Positions 51,404-64,000 of a DNA stretch of 64,000 bases are shown here, in pieces. This stretch comes from Orbilia blumenaviensis (Eukaryota > Ascomycota > Orbiliomycetes > Orbiliales > Orbiliaceae). The DNA lies in assembly GCA_036872755.1 (NCBI GenBank), contig JAVHNS010000011.1, positions 1,488,001-1,552,000 of the forward strand, read 5' to 3'. Below the pieces are notes generated by a model. The model made no database searches. It worked only from the letters and a program-made list of their open reading frames with translations, and was not told the origin of the DNA. The translations under genes and the position numbers were made by a program. Every line of letters starts with the position of its first letter. Within the stretch, counting starts at the first letter, position 1.

Positions 51404-53672
51404 ACTTTTGCAGTTTGCATACGACCTGTCGAAATGTCGTCTAGACTCACTAATTCCTCTTTGCTGCACTAATATCTTGCCCTTTAGTTGGATCTTTAGT
51501 ACAGCTTCGAAAGACGCGGGGGAACTTCCCCGATGGACCTATAGCTCAGTGTCTCCAGTAAAAGTTATTATTTCCTATCACGTTCTTAACCGCCGTCGTT
51601 GCCCAGGATGTTTCTCCTTTCTTCTTTCTTTTTCTTGCATAACGTGCGGCGTTGGTTAATAGCTCTTCAGTTTACTCACTTTCACAGTGAACATACATCG
51701 ATACATCTGGTGTTTCTGGAGGCGTCAGAACCTACAAAGTTGTCTCTTTCATACAACTCGTTTTTTAAGAGTCCACGCTTTGAGGGAACTTGATATAAAT
51801 CGGTTAGAATAGATTGGTTATTTGATTCTAGGGTTATCGTTTAGGTCTTATCCGCTGTGGGTAGAGGGCAAATCCACTAATACTCTGTTCTATAAATTGA
51901 GCAACGCTAATAAAAACTAATATGCCGGTTATTTTGCATGATATTGCCTACTGGGTGATAAATCTACGGTCCGGCCTTTATCCATAAGAGCACCCTCTAG
52001 ATCATTCATGGGCTATTATCTATCCCTGAGGTTTGTTACGTACCTAAGCACATATGCGCATACATACCGTACGAGTTTGTAGAAATCTGGGAAACGGCTT
52101 GAGAGTCCGAATTCCTAAGCTGGCACGCGTAAGAAGTTATAGATTCCTCACTTTAGCCACATAATAGACTTGAACGAAGAAATTGTTCTGCAAAGTCCGC
52201 CATTTCCCCCTCCGGGATACACCTAGGTTCGAGTCACTAGGCACACCCTTCACAATTCTTCTACCAACAAGATGTCGGTGCCGGTTCCATGCCTCTAGGT
52301 CTAAGCTAGTTCCAATGTTCTAGGCATCTTGAAACATATAAATCGAAAATCTAGGCCTACCGATATAATAGCAGCACAGAGCGCATAAACAATTGGTTCT
52401 TATGCGTTGGGTTTTGATGCACAGCCGTTTACTTATAGTTGTTTTCGTTTATGGAGACGCTAGCTTTAACGGCTAGGACTACTTAATAGGTATGTACCTA
52501 GGAAGGTATCCAGGCACCAAGTACCCAGTTACCCTATTTAGCGACTTCCTTCCATATGGCGACTGCACTTAGCTAATTCTAATATCTATAGTGTTGGATT
52601 TTGGACGACACTTTGCGTTGTATTTTTCACAAGAAGAATGGTATCCATAACTGCTAGGCTTTATGACCAACAGCAATCACCATGCATCAGGCAAGGACAA
52701 AAATTTACCCGGCAAAACACACCCGGATTTCCCAATTACTCCAACTTGCTCGCTTTTCTTCCCCGAAAGGAAATAGTCCACACAACATAAGCAACTAACC
52801 TTATTCCCCACCGCAACTCTATCTGTTCTCTGCAAGTTGTAGGCGAACCATTCGCATTTCACAATTATTTTGTAGTTTGTGCACACTTGGATTTCTAATA
52901 TATTACTATCATTCGACAATGGGCTCATACGGGTGAATCTCGGTTTTGTGCTACCGTCTTGGCCCAACGAGGGACTTTTCCTATTGGTTCGATTGCACGC
53001 TTTCTTACATGTGCTGCCGCACAAGGCAGAAGTGACATCTGCACAGTAACCGCCTGTTGTGGGTCGCACATTATTCGAGTTACACAGAGCTCTTATGATA
53101 ACAGAAGCATACTGGGAAGTCCGGGTGAAACTGGGGTCAGGGGTTTGTACTTGCTCGAAAATGCCAAATGCCCCAGGAACCAGCCCTCCTTAGTTTCTTT
53201 CTTTCTTTCTTTCTTTCTTTTTTGGAGATACATTCAGAATTGCGCAAAGAATATCAGCCGAGATCTAGGTATCAGAAATCAAGTTGTATATACTGAATTT
53301 GTGAATTTTCTTCCCGGTTCTTGGTTTACCCTGATAGGAAAACCGGTCGAAATTTCTCATCCTCTCGCACACCTAAGGTTGATTAAATACATGACGCTTC
53401 TAATATAGTAGGTAGAAATCCAAAGTAGAGGGTATAGTAGACAAGAAACAGGGGGCAGGAAAATATGAAATTTGGTAAATTTTGTCTGCCGTGAAAAATG
53501 AGTAGAAAAGTAGAGCAAGGAAATATGGCCCAAGAAATATAACAACTGAAAGATTTTCGCTTATAACACCGTGATATGATCAAAGGTATAGACATGACCG
53601 TGGAACAGCAAATAATGAACAAAGACCGCGCAATAGATATCAAAGGGAAGACGTTAAAAAAATCCCAAGGAT
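51404..53672. other. Convergent intergenic region ULS1/NoxA
   Basis: 2.27 kb without a supported gene. It contains TAGGTACCTA-like blocks at about 52488-52535 and a (TTTC)n microsatellite at about 53193-53221. Frames up to 149 codons (52959-53408) show no domain. Confidence 0.5.
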
Positions 53673-55469
53673 TTAGAAATGTTCTTTCCAGAAGGAGAAC
53701 TGGACGGTCTCAGTGGACACAGATCTGCAGGCTAACTTGACAGATCGGGCTGCCACGTTGGGTCCACAGAAGTAGACTCCGACCTTGGTCTTAAGACTGT
53801 GATCCAGACCGCCAATGTAGCTCTGGTCGAGGATTCCATCCCTCATTGCGCCGAATAGGCGCTTGAAGTCCGGACGACCAAAGTTCGTTCGGGAGCGGAG
53901 TTCAGTCAATGGGTCGAGTTCAGCACCAACGGAATTAAGAACGATATTCTGGGCAGTGTCAATGTCGAGCTTGGCAGTGAGGTAGATATGGATGCGCAAG
54001 AAGTCGGCGTCGGCAGAGAACCCCGGGGTTTGTGATTGGCGTTCCAGGGAAGAAAGGAGGGTGTGAAACCATTCGAAAGATGAAACCTCCTTACAGACCC
54101 AGATAAATTCGACACGGCGGAGACGGGTTGGTGGGTTGGGGCCTTGACGCTTATGCCAGATGCTCTTCAAGATAGAAGCCCATGGTGTTACACCAATACC
54201 GGTACCAATAAGAACCGCGATTTCGTTTTCGAAGACGTCTTCTGCTGGTGCACCATATGGCCCGTCGATGCGGAGAGCTGGCATCTGAGCACCGTTTCTA
54301 AGAGCAATTTCGAACATCGCGGTAGGATCCATATTAGCGAGCTCCATAGCCTTAGAATTCTTGCCAGCACCAAGAGCCTCGCCAAGATCAGTGGTGAAAT
54401 CACCAACTTGGCGAACGTGGACCGAGATATACGGGTCAGATGGGCAAGAGGTGATGGTGAAAGGATGCCACTGAAAGCGAGAAATGGATGGAACATTAAG
54501 GAAGAGCCATTGGCCAGCCTTGTATTTCATCGAAGGTTTCTTGAACTGGATTTCAATAGCATTGTACGGATGTCTGATAACCTTGGTGATTTGAGTCTCT
54601 CTGCGAGCCCTGATCATACGGTAGACACGTTCGATGAAATAGATGACGCCTGGAGCCAATGTGAATCTCCAAGATTGATATCCAATGCAATGATCCCAGA
54701 ATCGCTTGCCCGCAAATGGTGAGATTGGCTCCTTAGTATCGTTATCTCGCACGAAGCATCCGGTGGCGTGAGTGTACAACCCGAGGAAGAATATAAAAGC
54801 CAAATGGTGTGTGTACCAGAAGACCTCGAAGGACTGGTTTCGAATCTTATGATGGGCGGTAGTGTACATTAAGAGCATGCACAACAGCATGATATGGCCA
54901 GTGATACCACCAGCGTCACCATAGTGAATTTGCAACGCCGTGAGTGGTCTGGCTTGGAGTTTCTCGACGTTAAAGAAGCTGTCAACGGTATGTTAGCAAA
55001 GATACCTTAATTTCCTTAAACCGTGAATTTACACTCACTTGACATAATGAGCAGTGGTGTGGACGATGGTGAAAAATAGCATGCTATATGCGACCTGTCT
55101 ATGAAACCATTGCGACTCATCCAATGGCAGCCATCTGATTTTGGGTCTCACAACACGCAGGATGGTTCTGCACATAGGAAGCAATATCAGACCGCAATCA
55201 TAGGCGAGAACCAAACCAGCACCACGAGAGATCCAGACGGAAAACTTGAGACCGTTAAGAAGAGCCAGACGAGGATCCTGAGCTTGCTTCCACCTGCAAA
55301 TTCGCGCATGAGGTCAGCATCCCATTTTCGGGTGACAGGTCAGAGGTTAGATTACTTACCATCCGTATGCGAAAAGGCCCCAATGCGTGCCATACCAGAA
55401 TATCCAAAAGAATAGTCTCCTACTCAGGAATTCTCGATGAAATCTCGATTCTTGTTTGTCCGCTGCCAT
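53673..55469 (-). CDS. noxA: NADPH oxidase catalytic subunit NoxA (gp91phox homologue)
   Basis: Three minus-strand exons: 55469-55360, 55293-55039 and 54978-53673, giving 556 aa, the usual NoxA size. The N-terminus FFWIFWYGTHWGLFAYGWW is typical. Haem-ligand histidines fall at 101 and 115 (helix 3) and at 179 and 192 (helix 5), with the 14- and 13-residue spacing of human NOX2. The FAD site HPFTITSCP is at 293-301, the NADPH site GTGIGVTPWASI starts at 380, and the protein ends FWKEHF. There is no EF-hand extension, so it is not NoxC or NOX5-like. Family knowledge: it passes electrons across the membrane to make superoxide, with NoxD, NoxR and Rac as partners, and is needed for fruiting-body and cell-fusion signalling. 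All ligand and cofactor motifs look intact. Confidence 0.97.
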
Positions 55470-58400
55470 CTTGGTGGTGTATATCGACGTGAATCCTGGA
55501 CTGCAGTTGTGTGTGTATGAATATTAAGTTGTGTCCGAGGACGTCAATTCCGTTGGCCAGCAACAGACGTTGTATATATAATCTCGCGAATTGCTCTAAG
55601 ACGAAAGCGGGATTCGAGAGATTCGGGTGAAGAAAAGCGAGAAAGGATTGCAAAATCTCCAGCTTCCAGAAAGTGTACGGTAGATTCTGTATATACTAAA
55701 TCTAAACAGAACACGACGGACACCAACAGAAGACGTCCGCAAACTTCGTTGACTACGCTGGAAAAGAAAAAGACAAAAACCCCGACGAGCCAGGGGAGAG
55801 GGTGCTTGTTAAAGCTAAATGTTGGCTGGGTGGGATAAGGGAAAAAAAAGAATATTTGGAAATCGTGCTCGACGGTGTAAGTGGATAGCTGCCCTGGTCG
55901 GCCCAAAATAACGCTAAGGAGAGAATGTATTAGACAAGAAGACGATGGGATATTTGCTCCGAAGGCAAGAGGCCCAGAGAGAGAATTGAATGGAAAAGAA
56001 CGTGGAAGGCACAGCCCGGGCCCTTGTAAGCTCACAAACAGACAGCTGCAGAGCGTATGCAAGTTGTCGAATCGAAAGTTGGCCTGTGTGGGAGGGAAAA
56101 GACAGAAAAAAGAGCCACAAGCTCGGCTTCTCTTGTGGAGACCGCCTGGAAGATAAGTGAATTGCAGCCAGCCAGCAGCCCGCCAGCGCTAAATGGCGGG
56201 ATGCCATTTGGTGTGTTTGGTTGGCCCCAAGTCGCAGACCCACTGGGGCGGTTCGAAACCTTGGCCAGACGCTCTGTGCATGAGGACAACCCCCGGCGAG
56301 ACACTGATTCTTCAGCACAGAGGCTCTTTGGCCCAATCCGGTAAGTTCGTCCATGATTGGGCGCTGCTTTAGGCATGATGATGGCATTTACGATCTCGCT
56401 CTGTCTGCCATAATATCCTCTGATAAGTATGTAGGGGTCGCTCAGCCCTTCCGACGATATTCGCTTAAGTCAGGGACCCGGCCTCGAAGCTTCAAAGTAT
56501 GGCATCAGAAACATGTTTGTTGTATATTTGTTTCCTGTCTCTCGATCTTCAAACGAAACGCTGCCTGAGGGGATTCCTGTGTTATATCCCACTGTTCACA
56601 GTTGTTTGCTTGCACGCGCGGATTATCCGGCTCCATCCGTTAAACATATCTAAGTTAACCCATGAGTATCTGTCAGCAGGCTGTCAGCTAGAGCCTGTCT
56701 GATACCCAGCTCCTCAAGAAACGAAACGTTTTCTGATGGAGACAGGCCCATCTCGATCGATGCTGGATTCTGGAAGGGCAGCCGCTGCTCAGGTTCTTGC
56801 TTGTGAAGGATTGATTGCATTTCAATGCTTCCGGTAAGCGCTCGGGTTGCACACGTACATACATGCCTTATAGCAATTAGATCGGATGTCCGTGTGTAGT
56901 CAAAAATTAGGAACATCTCGTATTCCTTTCCTTTGGGCTGCCAGATGTCTAAACCTAGGAAACGTGATTTGTTGAAGGTGTACACACGGCACAGCGCAGC
57001 AAATGGGCACTCGTTGAATGGGCCCTTCAAGGGACGGCCATCACGGGATGTCAACGTGATCCCGCTCGACGTGACTTGACCTGCATATTACGGATGGATG
57101 GGATGAGGTAATAATAGTAGTTGGATAACCTTCACGATCCCATCTCAACTTTGATTCGATTAAAACTCGTTCTCCGCTGAATTTCAACTGGCTGCTGTGC
57201 GAGATCTTGAACAGTCTTTAGCGAATTACCGTTCTCATGTGGGTTCCCCCTAGCCAACAGCCAAGGTGTGGCAATCAAGGGAATCGAACACCAGGAAGGT
57301 TCTATTTTAAGCGCTGGGGCTTGCATATATCCCGCAGGCAGCCAATCAGATTGCTACGAAGGCTGCCCGTCGACGACCTTTGAACCCGGGAACCAAGATC
57401 TATCCACAGGAACGTCCCAAATTTTCAACAAATAACGTCGCCAGCAAAGCAGAGTGGGTCCTCGAATTCCTCGCCCAAATTTGTAATTTAACTGATCGAA
57501 TTGGCCATATGTTAGAGCCTAGATATAGGGGACCAGAGCAAACTCATGTGCAGGCCGAAGTAGTTTTTTGTTTTTTGATTTGACAGAGACAAGGGCGCCG
57601 GTAACTTTCGAATGGTTCGTGCAAGGTGGCGCCCTTAGCGATAACCAAACTTTAAGTCACATTAGGTGGGATATCGAAATCTCGATCTTTATTTCCCTAA
57701 AGTAGATAAAGTGCGAACCAAGCATTTCAAGATTCGGGCATGGATTGCGAAGATCATGACATTTGTTTCTACTTATTGGACCAACGTACAAAGTTGCTTC
57801 TTTTCCTGTGAGTGCAAAGGCTGGTCAGCTGGGTCCGGGGGGAAGATTCAAATTTAAAATAGCAATGTAGGAGAGGATATCAATTCATGCGAGCGCAAGG
57901 AGTGTATTGGCTGAGAATAACGTCGAAACCATATTTTGTACTGAACATTAAAAACCAGAGAAAGTGTCTGGGAACGAAATAAAGCAATCTGACGAGAGTC
58001 ATGCCCATATCAAGTGATGGTGGAATCGAAATGCGATGATTGTCAGCCCACTCCGCCTTTCACGGGCGGGATAGACGCCGTCAAGGACGAAGGCTGTTAA
58101 TATTCCCGACTAATATAGGCCACTTAGGGTTCGTTTAGACGGCTGGAAGCTCCCCTGGCCGATATCTGCACAGAACGCTGTGGGTCTCGAGGTCTTAGAT
58201 CTTGCATTCAAGCAAACTTTTTACAGAGAAGTCGCTATCAACTTTATCACGGCCCATTCCGACGAGATCTGGGCGTCAATAGCCACCTCCCTGGGAGGGA
58301 TTGGCATTCTTGAAGAACGACTTGGTCCAGCGCATGGGCTTGGACCGATATCTTCGACAATCCCTGTTTCCGATAGAGGAAGGGCGCCCTCCGGCCAATT

Positions 58401-60524
58401 GTGGGTTCGTGAAGAGTATTACCAGACTAATAGTATTATTGCTCAATAGCAGGAAACCAGCTAAAGGGGATGATGTCAAGAGGATTCAGCTTGGGGGAGG
58501 CGAGTACATACATGTTTATGTGGAACAGTGGGTTCGGTATGATATGATATAATTTTTCTCGATTTTACTATAAACTGATATGGAGTGGGCTGTGAATTCA
58601 AATGTTTCCCACCCCGTGAAACGATGTACCTGCTCCAAACAGTTCTTGCGCCAGATCACGTTTCGCCAAAGCACGAAACAACAAAAGAAGAATAGAACAA
58701 CGACCATAGGATATTACAATGCATGTTAACATGCGTATGTTTCTGGGACCGATGAAATGTACAGCACGCGTGGCGAAGGCATGAGCACCGACGGACAGGA
58801 GCTCAGAAACAAAAGTTAGTTGCTTGTAATTGAGCCGGGGCTGGCGGGGTGTACGAACACATGCAATCAAAGAGTATGTGCTCCGCGCGAGTAATGACAT
58901 ACTCATAAAGTTGTATTCACGGAACGATTGCAAATAACTTCTCGGCAGCGTCAAAGCCAGAGAGATGTCCGGAACGGTCTGTCATCCATAATTCCTTTGC
59001 CATCTCCGTCGGCATTGCATTATCACCTTGCAGGTTGCAATACCATAGGTGGAGCCCGCCCGTTGGGACCCATCGAGCCTTAACGAGGCAGCCTCCCCGA
59101 TAAAACACCAATGGAAACAGCAGGAAACTCCAGCTGTCTCTAGGAGGAGGGTGAACCCTTGCAGGCACACCGATCTCTGTTCAGGGAATGGCTGGATGGC
59201 GACCCCTCCCCGCAATCCATGTCTTGACCCATGTTCCAACCAATGAGGCCGGGCTAAAGCCCCAAGACGATGTCGCAGGCCTGTCAAGCGCTTAAACGTG
59301 CACTACCACTGGCAGAAGCATTCTGCAAGCCATCATGAAAATATAACTAATATCGCATTTCTCCACCTTTCAGTCCGTTTGTCTGTTTTCCTCTCTGCTC
59401 ACCACAGCGCTGCGCTACGAGACAGACCGGTTCTTTCTTTCTTTTAGCCAATTCCTTTCGTAGTCTTGTCTGGCACGGACAGATCGGGTAGTAGAGCAAG
59501 CTCTCCCTGATATTCCTTTCGTTCTTTTCGACGCCGGGCCGTTTTTTATTTTTTATTTTTTTTATTTTTTTTATTATTTTTTCTTTCTCTCCTTCCCAAC
59601 CTTCTTTTCTTCCTTCGCCTTCGTATCCACTGCATTGCATATCTTCTCGTGTGCCTTGCTTCCCCAAGACTTCGGTGGCGTAAAAAAGTCTCTCATCGTT
59701 TGTTCAACAGGTTAGTGTCTTCTACCACATGTGCATACCACCTTTTTGAGTTTACCACTGCTACATACTCGAATTTTGTCCCCACCAAGCGCCAGGTGGT
59801 TGGAAACTGGCGGACATCGAGATTGGCCGACTCTTCAGTCCCGGGTTCTTCCCACCCAAAGCGGACTAACGTCGGCGGCTGCTCGACGGTCACGATTGAA
59901 GCCCAGGCCCCACTTCAGCGCGCCCATCGGTCCAATTTCTCCAGTCTTTCACCATTCGCTTGGTGTCTGCACCGTGCAAATTCCCGGCGACTAGGATAGA
60001 TACTTTCCTTTTTTTTTCCCTTCTCCCCCTTCTACTTGTTTTTTATTTTTGGGAGCACTTACATATAACCATCCAACCTGCCTGCAAGTTGGACATTTCT
60101 AAGTTTTGTTCCTTGTGACATGCTTCCCTTTCCACAGCCCTGTTGAATTTTGAGCACGAGTTAGAGCTACATGTTATTCAACATCATATATCCATTATCT
60201 TTCCAACGATTATAAACGGATCTAACCGTCATTTAAGATTGTTTGGACCCTTTTTCGATCATTTTTCTAAACCGTTACTTTATTTTGTTGGAACAGACAT
60301 TTTCTATATTTCGTCCGGAACGATATAGAGCTATAGGATCACCACTCGAGTCAGTCCCCTCTTGTCAACCTTGCGACTTTCTCAGCCCGGGAGGCATATT
60401 TCCACGACCAAGTGCAGTTACAGCACATAACAGGATATCACAAATCCTAACAAAGCGATTCCAATCCTTCCTTCCAAAGATCATCCGATAAATATATAAT
60501 AAAATAAAATAAAAACAATACAAA
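55470..60524. other. 5-kb divergent intergenic region NoxA / DUF7727 gene
   Basis: No supported gene. The NoxA-proximal 600 bp and the T/C-rich last 1 kb (T-tracts around 59541-59585 and 60009-60018) look like long promoters and leaders. An open frame on minus at 57054-56650 (134 codons, NECPFAALCRVYTFNKSRF) reads somewhat like protein but matches no family I know. Other frames (56032-56376, 58180-58449, 59649-59999) are weaker. Confidence 0.45.
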
Positions 60525-61093
60525 ATGGGCAAGCTCATTAAGAACCATCTGGCCCGATTGATCGTTATGACAGCTGCAGCCTGTAAGTTTGGTAGATCCA
60601 TCAATTGCCCACGAAAATATATTTATTAACAATTTTCAATCAATAGACCAAATCGCAGCTGGCGTCCACGGTTACTTTTGGCCCAAGATCTTCTGGGACA
60701 TGTGGACGACAACATTGAACCCACTCGTTGCACCTGCACCGATTTTACAGACTCTCAATGTTCTCGCCGGACTGTTCATGCTGGCATGGGAATACCCTTT
60801 CCCATTACTCGTTCCAGGAACCGCCTTTCATCGCAGCATCGTCGCCCGCCTTGTTGCCCTCCCGATTGTTACCTTGATTGCTGTACTATTGTATCAAGGT
60901 ACTAACCCAGCACTGTACTACATTGTTGGAGCTATTGTCTACCTGTGGGCATTGAATGAAGGAGAGGTGAGCAATAATTATACCTGGCGCCTTATTTTTC
61001 AAGTTTAATACTAATAAATTATTTCTATAGGTTGTTTGCATGCCTTGGAAAGTACCTACGAGAGGGAAGAGCCAAGGAGGCAGCAGAGCATAA
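60525..61093 (+). CDS. Small multi-pass membrane protein, fungal DUF7727-like
   Basis: Three exons, 60525-60582, 60647-60966 and 61031-61093, giving 146 aa. The start MGKLIKNHLARLIVMTAAAY matches what I recall of a fungal conserved hypothetical family. Four hydrophobic segments are likely: LIVMTAAAYQIAAGVHG, ILQTLNVLAGLFMLAWEYP, ARLVALPIVTLIAVLLYQ and ALYYIVGAIVYLWAL. Family-like motifs are GYFWPKIFWDM and YQGTNPALYYIVGAIVYLWA. The C-terminus is short (VCMPWKVPTRGKS) and basic. The function of this family is unknown. It probably sits in an internal or plasma membrane. The long, T- and C-rich leader upstream is unusual for such a small gene. Confidence 0.85.
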
Positions 61094-62627
61094 GATCTAT
61101 GCTTCGCGCACCCCGTTCGAAAAAATAACTTCACTTCTCCACTTTCATTCAAAAAATCTCTATAATCTTTGGGACTTTGCTTTTACCAACGGCGTACCTG
61201 GAGACCGGGCGACTTCTATAAAACATCGGGCAGCGATACTGTATTTGTTTTCAACCTTATAACGATTTTCTTTATTTTTATATTATCGATATCTTCTTTC
61301 GCGGCACCTCCACTACAGCTACGAGGTGGCATTTCTTTTCGAAGCGATTTGGGAGGGACCCTACTTTACTCTCCGTCTTGGATTGCAGACGATCTCCACC
61401 GTTGCGTGTTTGGTGGCGTAATATTTTATGGATCGCTCGCATTTCTGACCAGATCATTCGGATTGGGATTTTTTTGTATAAGGCTTTTTATTGCATGATA
61501 CCACATTTCTCCTTTGATACATTTCCTTTACCTCACTATAGGGAGAGTTCGGGGAGTTTTCAGACCTCCCGGCTCAGATTCTTACGTGTTCGACCTTTCT
61601 GATGTTTAGCGGCTTTCTGCTTTTCCTGCATCTACTTTTTTTTTTATTTTTTTATCTCCCTGTTCCTACGGAGCCATATCTGGTCTGGCCTTCCCCTTCC
61701 CCACCCTAGCTATCTCTGCCCACTCTGCATGTATAATCCTCTTTTCCCGCTGCTGGCCGGGTATGCTCGCTCCTATCGGGGAGTGGATAAAGAAAAAAAA
61801 AAAAAAAAGAATGAGAAATCATCTGGTTAGCTGCCGAAGGGCTTATTCCGAGGCCAGCCCCAGATTTGAACAAAAAAGAATTTTTAACCCTACTATAATC
61901 CTATCGTAGTCCTATCATAAGCCGTGACATACAAAGTGACAAGTATAGCACAGAGCCAGGTATCCTATCGTTGGCATATAAAAATTGGTGTTATAATTAT
62001 ACCAGGCTAGGGTATAGTTTTTGCATCGTAACGGGAAAGGTTTCAGGGTCGTTCATAAAGCATTTTGAATAAAACGAACAACTTGGCAGGCAAGGCTACG
62101 CTATCGATGGCCGAGCTGGAGACAGTATTTGTATGATAGTGAAACAACCGTTTTGAAACTCGAGGCCCTGATGACAGCCGTGTATTTACCTACCTATGTA
62201 TGCACTAGCATGGGATCGACGAAATGTCGTGCATCGATATGGTGATGCATGTATGTATGATTTGATATCAGTCCGGTAGTAACCCATAACGATATGATGT
62301 GTTGCGTTGGATGGAGGCTTTGCTGTGCCACAGCCACCAAGTCGGGTACTTCGCCACATTTAGGATGCAATGAAACAGGCGGCTTCCACAAGCATCGATT
62401 ACCTTCGATTGCACTGCATCTCTTTCATCATCATCACCATCACCATCACCGACTTCGATTTCGCCGCCGTGAGCTGTCTAATTCCTTCAGTGCCAGGTAT
62501 TGTCTCCCGCGACTCCTGACACTTCTCCTTGCAGGTTCTTTCTAATCTCCATTCTATTTTCAGCTACCACGTTTCTCGCCATCCACAGCTCCAACCAAGC
62601 TACTATCATACTATCCCATCACTAACC
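61094..62627. other. Tandem intergenic region DUF7727 gene / DSK2
   Basis: 1.5 kb containing a 3' flank and the DSK2 promoter. Features are T-tracts near 61637-61651, an A-tract near 61794-61808 and a (CAT)/(CAC)-rich leader near 62426-62452. Frames here (61032-61602) overlap the preceding 3' UTR and show only hydrophobic low-complexity sequence. Confidence 0.45.
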
Positions 62628-64000
62628 ATGTCCTCGGAAACACCAAAGGATACCCCCCCTTCGGAGCAGCCGGCGCCTGCCGAGTCCTCATCCTCTGCAG
62701 TTGCCGCTGATGAAGCTAAGGACGAAGAGATATCTTTCACAGTCAAGTCCATCGCCGACAATAAAATTCCCATAACCGTAAACCGCTTCATTTCCGTCGC
62801 GGACTTGAAACAAAAGCTCGCAGAGCCATCCTCTATCCCCGCCGACCGCCAGAGACTTATCTACTCTGGCCGTGTGCTGAAAGACGATCAGACTGTTGAT
62901 AGCTATAAAATCCAGAATGGCCACACAGTTCACCTAGTCAAAGGCGCTGCTTCCACTGCTTCGGCTGCTAGAGGGGCTGTAGGTGGTAGCAGCGCGTCTA
63001 CCAGCGGCGCCGGGACCGCTGGAGGATCAACCGGGACTGGTGGGACTACAAACCCTCCCCAACAGCTGCCCAGTATGGCAGCAGGGACAGGAATGAACCC
63101 GCTTTCCAGACTTACAAATCATATACCTCTGCCTTCTGCCGAGATGTTTGGACCCGATGGTGGGGTGAGTGGGGTTTCTTATCAATATTACCGCCCAGAT
63201 CTCTTCAAATCCTCTTGCATTAATGTGCATGTCTCGCCGCCGCTATCGCTATCATTTTTATGGAGAGTTCTATGCTAACTTTGTCTATTTTCGTCTAAAG
63301 ATGGGCCCGCCGCCGAACCCTGAAGTATGTACCTATTCCTGACGCATAGACGCATGCATGCGGCACAGTGACGCTTTGCTTTCTGACCCAAAAATAAGTG
63401 CCGCCCCAGCTAACCACGATTACTGGATCAAGCAAATGCTGTCACTCATGGAACAACCCGAAGTTCGCGCCTCCATGAACGCCCTACTCCAAAACCCGGC
63501 CCTCCTGGATTCCCTTATCCAATCAAACCCAATGCTGCAGGCTATGGGTCCCGATGCAAGACGCATGATGCAGTCTGAAGAGTTCAGGCAGATGATGACT
63601 GATCCTACTATTTTCCGACAAATGACACAGATGCAGCGTGCGCTTGGAGTGGGGCCTTTTGGAAGAGGCTTCGGAGGCGCTGGTGGTGCTAGTGCATTTC
63701 CGGCACCTGGGGTTACCGATCAGACACCTGCCGAACAACAGACTCAGCAACAGGCGGGTAGTGGAGCGACGGGAACAGGCGCAGGTGCAGCTGGTGTCCC
63801 GCCGATTAACCCCTTCGCTGCACTCTTCAACCCCTTTGGTGCTGCTAATCAAACACCACCAGCCCCATCGGCAGGCGGATCGCCAGGAAGCCCTCCCCAG
63901 AACCCATTCATGCTCTTCAACCCTGCATTGTTTGGACAACAGCAACCACCGGTTGGTACACAGACACCAGGCGGCGAGCAGACTGGTAGCACAGGAGCTG
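62628..64000 (+). CDS. dsk2: Ubiquilin DSK2 (UBL-UBA shuttle), 3' truncated by window
   Basis: Exons 62628-63164, 63301-63324 (24 nt) and 63433 to the window end. An N-terminal ubiquitin-like domain spans about residues 35-107: ISFTVKSIADNKIPITV, then VADLKQKLAEPSSIPADRQR, LIYSGRVLKDDQTV and NGHTVHLVKG. A G/S/T-rich linker follows, then the first STI1-type segment: MLSLMEQPEVRASMNALLQN, NPMLQAMGPDARRMM and FRQMMTDPTIFRQMTQMQRA. G/Q/P-rich sequence with NPF repeats continues to the cut. The UBA domain should lie beyond 64000. Dsk2 carries ubiquitylated clients to the proteasome. The frame stays open about 33 codons upstream of the chosen ATG but without another ATG, so the start is firm. Confidence 0.95.

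Noticed and set aside
52959..53408. 149-codon frame in the ULS1-NoxA spacer
   Set aside because: It runs through the (TTTC)n microsatellite and shows no domain or splice support.

Overview
The window looks like nuclear DNA of a filamentous ascomycete (Pezizomycotina). Genes carry short GT-AG introns, mostly about 50-110 nt. The gene set includes a NoxA-type NADPH oxidase, a BOI-type SH3-SAM-PH scaffold, a fungal SP-RING protein and a DUF7727-type membrane protein. Style and content suggest Eurotiomycetes, possibly Onygenales, but I could not confirm this without a search. No bacterial features, CRISPR array, rRNA or convincing tRNA was found.

Layout: 1-326 holds the 3' end of an ING-family PHD protein. 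1235-5200 (-) is RPB2. 6224-7069 (-) is an LC8 dynein light chain, divergent from MRD1 (7675-10618 +). 11421-14559 (-) is a DH-PH RhoGEF, divergent from NAS2/PSMD9 (16948-17977 +). Ran/GSP1 follows (18686-19915 +), then an arrestin-fold protein (21770-23596 -). About 7.7 kb (23.6-31.3 kb) is gene-poor and contains a perfect 125-bp inverted repeat. 31325-35053 (-) is a large SP-RING protein with a C-terminal SUMO-interacting motif. A 5.1-kb intergenic region with one possible decayed gene leads to BOI (40142-44013 +). Next come a GFA-family enzyme (44663-45336 -), ULS1/RIS1 SNF2-RING translocase (46794-51403 +), NoxA (53673-55469 -), a DUF7727-like membrane protein (60525-61093 +) and the 5' part of DSK2 ubiquilin (62628 to the window end).

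I reconstructed every multi-exon gene by matching splice sites, reading phase and family motifs. In each complete gene the exon lengths sum to an intact frame, and totals match family sizes (Ran 216 aa, RPB2 1259 aa, NoxA 556 aa). Most genes are conserved housekeeping functions: transcription, rRNA processing, nuclear transport and proteasome assembly. Two loose functional themes appear. One is SUMO and ubiquitin (SP-RING protein, ULS1, DSK2, NAS2). The other is polarity and reactive oxygen (RhoGEF, BOI, NoxA). Nothing shows that either theme is more than neighbourhood. The least explained DNA is the 23.6-31.3 kb island with its foldback repeat, and a recurrent TAGGTACCTA-type motif in non-coding DNA.
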